DNA of 64,000 nt. Source: Sthenelais limicola. Taxonomy: Eukaryota > Annelida > Polychaeta > Phyllodocida > Sigalionidae. Under the pieces are notes generated by a model, which did no database searches, had not been told where the DNA came from, and saw only the letters and a program-made list of their open reading frames with translations. Shown piece after piece: positions 11,901 through 23,900 of this stretch; within the stretch, counting starts at the first letter, position 1, and each line of letters starts with the position of its first letter. The position numbers were made by a program, and so were the translations under genes. The DNA lies in assembly GCA_942159475.1 (NCBI GenBank), contig OW804097.1, forward strand, positions 4,183,685 to 4,247,684, read 5' to 3'.

Positions 11901-14900
11901 GATTTTCAAGATGGGATAATTCTCGCAACAGTCCTCCTCATTGAATGGTTTGACCACGTCTATAGGATTGAAAGTCACGCCCTTTTTCTTTGGGGCGTCC
12001 AATCTCTCCTTTTGCTCCTTTATCGAGAGAGGGTAATCTTGTCTACTTAATGAATCTGGGACCAGATTTAATTTACCTGCTACAAATTTAATCTCATAGT
12101 CGTACTCCATTATCTCTTCTAAAGAGCGGTACATTCTTCCAGATAGGTCGCGTTTAGAATTTAGAGCCAACAGGGCCGCATGATCGGTGTATATAGTACA
12201 TCTATTTCCTAAGAGATAGTGTCTAAACTTCCTTAATGCGAATTTAATTCCAAGTAATTCCCTGTCAGTAGTTGAATATCTCGATTCACATGGCGTTAAC
12301 GCCCTACCTGCAAAGGCTACTGGTCTAAAATTTCCCTCATTATCCTTTTGACTGATGCACGCCCCAAGCGCAGTGGACGAGGCGTCACTTGCGAGCTCGA
12401 ATGGCTTCTTATAGTCTGGATAATGTAGTAAAACCTCTGTACAAATAGTTTTCTTAATTTTATCAAAAGCTTTCTGACAATTCTCGTCCCATTTAAAGTC
12501 CACACTCTTCTTTGTTAAGTGATAGAGTGGTCCCATTATGTTTGAGAAGTCAGGAATAAACGACCTATAGTAATTAGCCAGCCCATTAAACGCCCTTACT
12601 TGCTTAGGCGTCTTTGGCACTGGATAAGTTTCTATGGCTTCTACCTTATCTTGGTTAGGTTGTAAGCCTCTGGAAGTAATTTTGAATCCTAAGAACGGAA
12701 CTGAGTCCAAGCCAAAAAAACATTTCTCCCTTTTGAATTTAATATTGACTCGTCGGAATGCGTCAAATACCTGCGTCAGGTGTTCCATGTGTAACTTCCA
12801 CGTTTTACTGGCTATCAAAATATCATCTACATATGGCAATGCAGATGGCACTGACGCCAAAACGTTATCAATAACAGCATGGAAAGCCTTGGGCGATGTT
12901 TTCAATCCCATCGGCATACACTTATAAACATAAATTCCGTCACACGTGCTTATGGCTGTGTGTTTTCTGTCTCTATCTCTAATTTTAATTTGGTGAAAGC
13001 CACTTTGAGCATCCATCTTGGAAAAGTATTTGCCTTCTAATTCACCGACAGCCTCAATAGTTTCTTCAGCACTAGGGAAAGTTCTGGCCTGGTCCTTTAT
13101 CATAGAATTCAGCAACCTAAAGTCCGCGACAATTCGCCAGGCTTTGGCGGCGTCAGGACCGGTTGCCTTCTGCACCAGAAATGCTGGTGACGCAAATTCA
13201 ACGATTTCGTCCGTTTTCTCTAAAACTCCCTGGTCCACTTGTTCCTTCAACAATTTTCTCATAACCTCTTTCATTTTAGGATTTAGTCTGTAAGGGTGCA
13301 TTGCTTTAGGCTCATAGTTCTTTTTCAAATCGATTCTATGTTCATAACCATTGGCACTACCTATTTTCATATCCTTCCCAACAAAAACATCCTCCCTTTC
13401 TTCTAGAAATTGGATAATGTCGTCCCTCTGTTGAGAGTCTAGATTTATGCCCAATTTATATTGTCTGTTTTCAAAATATTCCCCTTCGGTCGATTTTCCA
13501 GTTACTATGTCCAGTCTGTCTGATTTTAAATCTGAAACATAGTCAGTAGGTGTGTCACTGTCTGAAAAACTCCTAAGTCGATCTGTGTTATTTTCCACTA
13601 TATTGTCATTTTCCAATTTCGTCAATTCCTTAGACCCCTTCCCATTGGAGTCATTCGTGTCCTTGTCATGGTCCATCGGAGCAAAGTCATCTTCATCTGC
13701 TACAGTATACAAACCGAGTATTGAACCCTTTTTTACACTGTACCAAGCCGTACTTGAGTTATATACACAAATTCTGATCTTATTGCTTTGGGCGTCCGGC
13801 TTTACTAACGCCCTTTTTACCAAATACGGGACTGGTACCTGTCTCTTGGCATTATCTGTGACTCCCACTGTATCAGAGATATCTTCAGGAGCCACTACTG
13901 AATTTGTGAAATAGAATTCCGAGCTAGGTGGGATTTTAAAATTTCTGTCTGATCTTATGGCATAAACTCCATTCCGATCTAAATTGAAGTTTATCTGAGC
14001 TCGAAACCTTCTCATGAAATCAACCCCCATTATCAGAGGGCAAGTTAAATTTGGTACCACATCAAACCAATGTCTAAAAGTACGCCCATACATAGTTAAT
14101 CTCAGACGCACTTTAAAGTCTATTTGGCGGGAAGAATTATCAGCCATGAAGATTCTTTTCCTGAATTTCCGGATAGGGATGTCCCCAATTTGTGCAATTA
14201 TACCTTTAAACAAAGTCTCACTAACACATGTGCAAGTCGCCCCAGTATCAACCAAAAAGGGAATATTGGTAAACTTACCCACGGTAGCACGCACAAATCC
14301 GTCCTTCACTGGCAGTCTGATTCTGTCTACACGCTCGTTTTCCTCCTGAAAAAGAGTGACTAGATCATAAGAGTCACCCTCCACATTGTAAAAACCTTCA
14401 GCGGGGTCCACAGAATTCTCACTAGGGATTACACGCCCTTTACCATCTACTCTAGACAACCTCCCAACTCTATTCTTTCCCGCCGTGCGTCTTCGGCGCA
14501 ATGACGTTCTATTCTTCATCATTGTTTACATTGGTTTTCTTCCTGCTTGGAGCAGGCGTGAGTTCGCACTTGGCAAGTTTTTGCTTGCGCTTTTCTGAAG
14601 TGGTGGCACCTTCATGGCCCGATTCCTCTGCCTCTGTCTGCGTTTCAGCACCTGAACTCGGCTGACTCTTTGGCTTAGGCTTAAACCACTTCTTCTTGGG
14701 GATACTTGATGTTCCACAATTTCCACACATATGAGTACCTGCCTTGGGCGTCACTGACTCTACACTGCTGTCTCTCTTTATGAATTTCTTTGTAAAAGGC
14801 TTTTTGAAACTCTTCTTCTTGAAAGACACCTTCTTGTCTTCGTCGTCAGTAGTTTCCCCAGCTGCCATGTTCTTTAACAAGTTGATTACCGCCGTAGTAG

Positions 14901-17900
14901 AGCCCTGGTGCTCTTCCTCTTTAGCCTCATCACTAACAGCATGGCGATTCGCCGCCTCCATGGCCTCATCCAAGGTCTTTGGATTATCGGCCATGACTCT
15001 CTTTGACAAACTGGGCTTCAGATTTGTTATGTAAAACTTCATCTGTGTCTTGTCATCGACACCAGATTTAGCCAAAAGCAGATCCATTTCGGCATCATAC
15101 TCTTGTAGTGATTCATCTTTGCCCTGTCTACGGCTGCTGTAATCCATCATGCGTTCGTGATAGGACAGCTTCTTAAACTTTTCCAAAAATTTTCTCTTGA
15201 AGGTCTCAAATCCTGACGTAGGATTCCTCGACCTATACTGTTTATAGAAGTCTAGGGGCTTACCCTTCAAAAACTTCTTAATTCCCTGTGCTTTTAATGA
15301 GCTAGACGCCCCCAAGGAATCAGTATATTCTTCATAGTCGGCCAAGAACTGCGCCGCCGACATTAACGTCGTTGGCGCTGAAAATTTCTCGGCGGTGCTG
15401 CCAGTGTTTTGGCGACTGACGCACTATCTTTTGTCACCTGTTTCACCGCCCTGTTGCTGACCATTCTGAGGTGGTTTTTGCTGTCTTTTTCGTCATCTGA
15501 CGATGACGAATCCGTCAGCCAATCATCCTCCCATTCATCTGAATTGTCATCCATCTGTTTTTTCTGGCGTGACCTTCTGTGTGCTCCCATGGGCATCTGT
15601 CTCGAATGCCTGACTCTGCCCCTTTTGAACTCGTCATCGCCAGGGTCTGCCATCTCCCATTGGCGTTGTACAAGGTAATCATTGTTCTGACGCCCCACAG
15701 ATCCTATTTGCCCATGTGTGTTGTAACCTGGACCTTCTTCCACATGTACTCGTGTGGGCCTCGGCCTTATTGGGCTTATTCCCTGTACTGGGAAAGGATC
15801 TCTGGAACTCTCTCGTCCTATTGACTGCTGTGGGACATACACACTGTGCCTACTCACGCTTTGATAACCATCCAATTTAAGAGGCGCCGTTGGCCTTGGA
15901 ATTTCTCGTCCCAGGTCTCTATTATACGCCGGCGGTGGCGTGTTTTGAGGGATATCCAACCTGTTATTTAATCCCCTTATTGATGGGGCTGGAGGCATAG
16001 CTGTTTTGTAAATGCTACCATATGAATCATTTATGTCAAAGTGATGACCTGTATCTTCACATGGGAACTGTTGTGGCCACGGCAATTCACTCTGGATTGT
16101 CTGAGTTGGCCTATCCATAGTGGGCACTTTTGGCGTAGGTTGGTGCACTGCCTGAACTTCCAATAGTCTGTTTCTTATCTGCAGCTTTCTTATCACTTCC
16201 CTAAGTTCGTTCACCTCCTGCCTATGGTCTATCTCCATCCTATCTAGTTCCATTGTACAGGTATGCACCAGTTCATCACTTTTGTACCTGCACATGTCTA
16301 ACTCTTGCCGCACAACATTGTTCTGAGTTTCCAAGTCAATCCGGTCCTCTCTGAACTGTTGCAATTCACATTCCAGATCTTGAGCTCTTTTCTGCTCAAA
16401 CAGAATCAGCTCATCCCTCCTCTTTAGTTCCTGGATGTACTTTCTTTGAGGATCCATTTGTGGCACTGCACCTGTTCCTTCCAGGTGCATTGTGGCGAAT
16501 GTTCTGAATCTGTCTGCTGCAGATTTTGCCTCAGGCACACCACCGGTCGCACCTAATGCTTCAGAACCCCTACCTTCACTATCCTCTTTGGACGCCATTA
16601 TGTTTTCATAAGTCCTAGCAGGCCTGTTTACCTTCAGGGTACCATCACCATTCACATTAGAGAGACTCCAATCTGAGAATGAAGATAGATCCAACCGATC
16701 ACCTTCCCTATTGTTCTTGGTTTGTGGTACAGTCAAGTGAATCTGTTGGTTTCCCTCACTCTCATAGCCCCTTCTATTGGGATCCTCCCTGAACTGTTCT
16801 CTGCCAGTAGTGTGATGTTTTCCTGGCGTCAGCACTGACTTATACTTTGATCCCGACAGCGTGGACTTCTCAGAATCCCCATCGTCGTCATCAGGACCTT
16901 CCTTTAGGGGACCTACGGCACCAAAGCCCCCTGCCAGCTCATTGTCTCTTTGCCAGTGCCTTAATTCCTCCAACTCCGGATATTGTACTTTGGTAGGAGT
17001 ACCCAAAATATCCACAGCTAGCGCCCCTTCATCCCCTTCTGTCTTGACTTTCTTTTCTGCAATTGGGGTTGAAGTAGAGGGTTGGACGCCCTCAGCCGTT
17101 GATGTTGACGGTTGGGCGCCCTGACGCAATGCTCTTACTTGGTTGTGAAGGAGTGGTTGCTCTTGAACTTCAGTCTCCTCGTCCGCTTGACCACGGGGAA
17201 GCTGAACTTTAGCCAAATAGTTTCCCCCACTCCTTAGACGTTTCCAGACATCAGAAAACATGTACCCCGGCCTAGGCTTCCTTGGGGCCCTTGTCTTCCG
17301 GGTTCCCATGATGGACATTCATGGTTCCCCCAAGTCCTCCAGGCTATACATATACACTACACATATGAGATCGATGGTAATGATCTCACTTTCCCATCCC
17401 CTGGACTCGGCACAACTTGATTGTTTTTAAGCTTTGATATCAATCCAGAGATGCACTGTGTAGTTGGATGTCTGTCTATCTTTCAGTCACTCAATGTAGG
17501 AGTCTGTTGTATCTTCCTCCTACATGACTGCTGCTTACTCCTCTCAGGTCTCCTTACACCCAGAGAAAGCTGGCTTGCTTTCCCCAGGTGGGCTATTTTT
17601 AGCCTCCCTGACTGGAGCTTCTCTACTCACCAGGTAGTGGAAGGGTTTGCTCAATTTCAGCAAACTTTCCACCCCTTAAGTTAGGGGATAATTCGTGTAT
17701 AAATACACAATTAACCACGATCTTAATTGGCTTCTCCACCAGTTATATAATACTGTGTGTCCCCAGTATTAATACTACAAATAAAGGTAATAGTCAATAG
17801 ACTATCCTATAGTTTAAATTTTGAATAGATTCGGTGAGAGAGAAGAAGTGCAGACACGGCGACTGTAATATTATAAGTGAGTAGAGGCGAGCTCCCTCAA

Positions 17901-20900
17901 TGTATTTATTCCAAGGTTCTAGTGCTGCCCGCGTGGACGCAGCCACGCCCCAGGCCTCCCGAGCCTTCCCAGAAACCCACTACTGTAACAGTATCCAATG
18001 ACACTAGGGCCCAATGATTCTAGGTGCCGCTTTTGCATATTTTCAGACTTCAAGGCCCACCCCTCCTCAGATGCTAGAGGCCACTGACATTCAGGCACTG
18101 ACCATTGACCACTAGGGACTATCTACAATAATTACAATGAAACCGTCAAATAAGTACTCCCATCTATTGTCTGAAATATTTGCTTGTAAATGACAGGGCT
18201 TAGTATCTGACCTGTTGCAAAAATGAATTTGAGTATTGTGGGAGGTGTTTGCAATTCAGTTTAGCGATCTTGTGATGACTATCCTAATTGTAAGAATTTA
18301 TTTATCCAGAATGAACTCCGACTGTCCAGACCATTTAGCAGTCCAAATGCTATGGCCCACCGACCATCAGATGCTGAGGCCCAAACATCACAGATGTTAC
18401 AGCCCACCCACAATCAGCTGTGTACCCTAGCACCAGATGTGGGGTGGGTCCTGGCACCTGGATGCATGGCCTAGCATCAGGGCCCTAGCGTCGTTGGGCC
18501 CTAATGTCTGGATCCCAATAAGGAGCATGCTCATGGGATTAATTCAACTAGGAATAGCCATGGTTTCCAGCTACTGGAAGCACTTTCACCACAGCAAATC
18601 GTTATCCAGGAACATATGTCTTACAATTAACTTCTAATCCAGAGGGAACAACTTAATCAAATTTAATAATGCAATTTATTGTGTTGCAGTTCATTTGCTT
18701 AGAATGTAAATTTAGAATTATATCACTCCAAACAATGTTTTTGTTCATCAGTCCTGATTGTGTATCGCCAACAGTTGGCAATACACTTTGCTTTTATTGG
18801 CCAAATGTCGGGAGTAATGTACGGCCTCCCAACACTTGTAGCTATCGGCGACAGGTGCCAATGATTTTGAACATGTTTGAATTTACATGTGCATCACCTA
18901 CCTGTCGGCACTTGTAACAGCCAATGTAGAGGCATTGCCGATACTCAGGACCGATGGCGACGATACTTGGTTGAATCGCTACCTAAGGAACTTTTGTCAA
19001 CATTTGCCATCGAAAAGTTTTGGTGATTGGCAGTGAGTCAATTACAGGAATATTAATCATTTTGATATTTTTTCACACTTTGGCTTCGCTCTATATATAC
19101 TTATCAGGGAAATCTACTTTAATTCCGTAACCATATGATAACATCAATTTATAAGGACTTGTTCAAGCACTTATTCCAATAGTTAAAAGTAGCAAAACAC
19201 AATACATAATGCAATCTTGACGTATGCTATGCTTGGTACCCATCAGATAGTGAATACCTACCATCTACTTCACTGAGATGTTCAGGCTGCAAAATATATG
19301 TCGGGTTCTGTCAATTAATGCAATAACAAGAAAGACCTACAATTTGAACTTAAAGAAAATATTTATCCATTTAATGTTTATCTTTCCTCTCTCTGCCCAC
19401 TTTCTTCACTCTGCCGACTTTCTCATGAACGAAAAGGACATAATCGTGTTGAGATTACTGAATATTTGTATAAGATCTTTATAAGAATACCTTAATCCAC
19501 TGAAGATGCTTGGTGGTTTCTGGTTTCCATAGGCAGAGTTTGCATTCCACCCGTTTTGGTTCGGCCCGAGCATCAGAAAGAGAGATCCAGAAAGATTCCT
19601 GGGGTTGACACTTGCATTGAAGCCTCAGAAACATCCCATAGGTTTGACTGACATTAATCATTTTCAGAATATTGTTGATGCCTCCTTCAATCTGATCCAA
19701 AATAGTTGAACATGCTTTGAAGTCATCTGTCTCAGGCATTCTGACCCCCACCGAAATGGCTGATGTCCCTCCGCATACAACTTCTGCGACTTGTACTTTG
19801 ATCTGGTTGGCTCCTGCAGTGACTTCGTATTTTGCACCATTGCAGTAGACCGTCCCTATTGTCTTCCATCCCTTCTCTGTCACTAGGTATGAAATGAGTT
19901 TACTGGTGAGACCAACTGGTATGAAGGTCTCTTGTGCTTCATAGCCATCATCTGTTGTCAGTTTTCTGTCAGTGGGTATAAAGTATACCCGTGGGGCTTG
20001 GTCAGAAATCCATCGAGCTGACTCTTCCATCTTTTGCATTAAAGATGGAATCAGGAACCATGGTTGTTCTTGCTGTGCTTGATCAATCCATGGATGTAAG
20101 ATAAAAAATCTCTGCATGATTTGAATGACCTTGTTCGTATGGGGATGCCATAATTCTTTAGCTAGGCTACCATGCAGTTTACCCTTCGACTCTAAAGCAT
20201 ATGCATACTTGTCTTCCTTTATTTCCAAGGGACATATAACCTTTCGGATTTCTTTTATTAACCACAGTGGGTCAGTGATTATCAAATCAGTTTCCAGTTC
20301 ATTGAAGAAAATCAGTTCCCGCTGGTCATGAAAATACTCTAGGACTTTTTTGAGTGATTCTTCATTCTCAGTGTACCCATCTTCTGTGATCTTCTTCAAT
20401 GCACTAGCCAGGGTATGGGTGCGTTCCTGCTGTAGAACGTCACGGATCCACAACCATCTCACTGGGAGTTCTACTTCAAAGTGCTTCAGGACTTCTTGTA
20501 GAGTTTGTGTCAAATCATCATAGTCTCTGGGTGTCTTACTTGAGTACTTCAAATACTTGAGAATATTTATTGACACATTGTTGTCAGAGATGAATTTTCT
20601 GATAAAGGTTTTTATTTCTTTTAATCTCCGGTCTGCCAGCTTTGTAAACAGATAAAGAATTATTATAAATAGCTAATTGGGGGGTACAAGACTTTATAAA
20701 TGTAAACAAAGACACTTATTTCAATTGCAATTTCGATGCCAGACCTTTTTGATTTATGAAAAATCCTATTATGAGATAAATTGAAGCTATAATTTTCACA
20801 TTTCTTAACTGAAAGTATTCAATCTAATGTTAAATGTTGAAAATTTACCTTCATGTCTATTAAATCTGCTTTCGTTGCAACAACAAGCAAAAGTGGAAGC

Positions 20901-23900
20901 GATGTATTTCCGTCTTTTTGAATAGATGATCTAACCAGAATCGATTTTAAGAAGAATTGAAGGAACTCTAGAAAGACATTAATGAAAATTTTAAGTATAA
21001 CAAAACTTGAAGAGACCAATAACATTATTATTTGTGTACATCACAAATGTTTTGAATGTAAGCGAATTATGGGCGCTATATTGCATATGGCACACTAATC
21101 CCCTTTTCACCCTAAAGAAAATTCCCAGGCACACCCTCCTAACCACCCACCCTCCCAACCATCAAAGAGCATCAGGCTACGGTGATGGCGGCTGTTTATT
21201 ATGTATATTAGTTCTTTTAAAGAATAATTATGTTGTTAACAATTGGTATGAAAGTGATGCCCAAGAAATAACCGATGTGTGTAGATAAAGCTATCTTTTT
21301 TGTATGGATTGAAATATTTTAAATCATAAGTAATGATTACCACTCTGAGGGCGATAAGCATCAGCCAAAGTAGGGCAACCGTATATATATGGGTCTTGGG
21401 AAATGATAAATGCCAGGTATATCTGAATATATTTAGTATTGCATTGTGCTAAACTGCAGTTTATTTTTCAGCTCATTTTTGTCCTAAATGTGGGTTATTT
21501 GAGAGGATTGGTGGAGGCGAACTGTACATTTTCTAAGGATCTGACCCAAATAGTGGCACAGCAGATGAGATCTTTCTTCAGAATGGAAATGGTAGATATG
21601 CAATTTCTTTGTTATGGTTCCAAGGGGAGAGAACATACAAGTGGATAGCATTGCATTTGTCGATGGGGGGATAATTACAATAATGCCATGAACCTTTTGT
21701 TTTAGAAAAAAGGATATCTGTTGGAAATCGGATAAAAAGGTTTGCTGAGAACAAATCTGTGTTATGGGTATGATCTTCTTCAAAAGAGGAAAAGATTGAG
21801 AGCACCGTTGATATCTATTGGCACTATTTGATGCAACAACCACTGATGGAAAAGTATGAATAAAATCAATAGTCCAAACCCCCCTTTAATACTTTACCAG
21901 AACTAGAACTGACATTACAATATTATGAAAATAAATGTACCTTTTTCTGTTTTAGGCTGCATGCTGCATGGCATCTCATCATCTGGCTGCGCTACTTCAT
22001 CATCTAATTCATGTGACAGGTCTGTCACCAGTATGTAGAGGGTTTTTGGGGTGATGAATAATTGATGGATGGTGTAAAACACAGCCTGCAAACAATCAGT
22101 AGTTGGAGTTTTGACACTGATTAATGGCTACATGTCACTGGTATGTAGAGGGTGTAAATAAAGATCAATATTGCACTGAATTAGGTTTAGAAGTATGTTT
22201 GTATTTGAAATTATTGCTCGCATTTTAAAAAATGTAATGACAAAAACTCATAACAAATTTATCCCAGAAAATTCTAGAGAGAAATTTCCCTGATAAAGGG
22301 TGCAACAGCTTTAATATCATAACCATTCTTAACAAAACGTTTATTTATGAAGAGGCAGCTAAGAGTTCATTAATCATTTATTTATCATAATTATTTAATT
22401 TTTAAAACTTTTGATATTCATTATCAGAGGCTATAAATGGTCATAACTATTATATGAGATAAATTGAAAAATCCAATAATTGAATAATCCTAATAATCCA
22501 GTCATTTATTGGTTGATGACTGGTTTATTGGGTTTCAGGATGGATTGTGAATCTGTGAACATGAAATATTTTCATTTTCATTCCTCTATTGTTCTCCTCT
22601 GTTGTTTGTTTAGCTGTTTAGAGGTCGAGTTGACTGTTTACATTACTTTGTCTACAATGTCATTGAAATGCATACAAACACATGATGCACAATTTTTGCT
22701 TGTAGTGGGATGCACGACTCTGGTGATGATGTGCCATGATTCATTCAGCAATGGACCAATTGTCATTGCATGGATAGATAGATCCTTACCGCGCAGGGAC
22801 ACAACATTCAGCAAGCTGAGTGCCAGGACAGTAGTTCTAGGACGGTGTGCATTTGCACCAATTACACCAGGTAAACCGGATCTTCCCCATCTGTCAGAGC
22901 TTTAGTTTTTACTAGATATGTGGTTGTTAAGATGGAATGCGCTTTCTTGGGTCTTGAATGGATTTGCATTTAGGTACCATTTCATAAAAGTAAATATTTT
23001 AAAGCTAGCTGGTTATCATCTTTTGCATGTGATTCTGTTGTATCATTCTTGCCAGTTTCCGCCATTCTTGCCAGTTTTAATAAGAGTATAATCAAATATC
23101 TTGGAAGACCTGGACGTCACCTTTCAGATGCGTGTCTCCTTTGTGTAAACCTTTCTTGTATAAATAAAAAATGCTTTGAATTGAATTTAATGAAATTGAA
23201 ATCCTTCTGCGAGAAAAACACAGATCTTCCAGGTCACCCTATGTAAAATGACTGATTTATACTTGATAAGTTTGGTTGATGTAATAGTTGGTACAGGTGT
23301 GGCTATGCACTTTATTCTTACACAATTCAATACTCTTTTCGAGTTTAGCAATTAAACCTATATTAAACCTTTTAATTTTCGTTCTACCACTCTTTCAACA
23401 TCATATACTTTCATGTAAGTAAGTATGTATTATTTACCAAAACCTTTTCAATTCAATTCAATTAAAGAATTCGTTATTGCTTTGATCTTGAATTATGTTA
23501 CAGAGTTTCAATAACGTGAACATGAAATAAATCATGCTGAGTAAAATATCAGTAAACATAAACAGTGTAACCAAAGGAAATCCTCAATATCGGTTTCGGT
23601 AACAGGTATATAGAGCATTGTTATAAAAATATAAATATAAATACACTCTGGATTCACAGGTATAGAGATACCCAGGGTAGGTTTAGGTACTAAAGCAAGT
23701 TACCTTTCTCATCCACCTGAGTATCTCGATACAAATAGAGCATACGTCATGATACTTGACAAGCTGTCTGTCACTGAAACAGTCCAGGGCCCCCCAAGAA
23801 ACATACGAATCTAGGGCCCCACAGGGGCCCCCTAGTCACCATCCTGACACTCCAATCTACATGGGGGTGTTGGGGTCCAGATTTTCACCCAATCCCACAA

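Larger units (their letters stand above)
9957..17318 (-). mobile_element. Ty3/gypsy-type LTR retrotransposon, coding core with three intact ORFs
   Basis: Three intact overlapping ORFs on the minus strand (15363-17318, 14509-15363, 9957-14522) make up an extra 5' ORF, a gag and a pol ordered protease, RT, RNase H, integrase. That domain order is the Ty3/gypsy order. All frames are open, so the insertion is recent or under selection. It sits within an intron of the Roc-COR-CARD gene and in the same orientation. LTRs could not be delimited by eye. Confidence 0.85.

Noticed and set aside
17428..17443. TTTGATATCAATCCA shared with about 7998-8012 as LTR boundary
   Set aside because: A match of about 15 bp is not rare between segments of this size, and no similarity extends from it.
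22480..22905. Plus-strand 141-residue frame with TVVLGRC resembling the Roc P-loop
   Set aside because: No GKT/S follows and no other GTPase motif is present; it lies antisense in an intron of the Roc gene, and the similarity is a few residues only.
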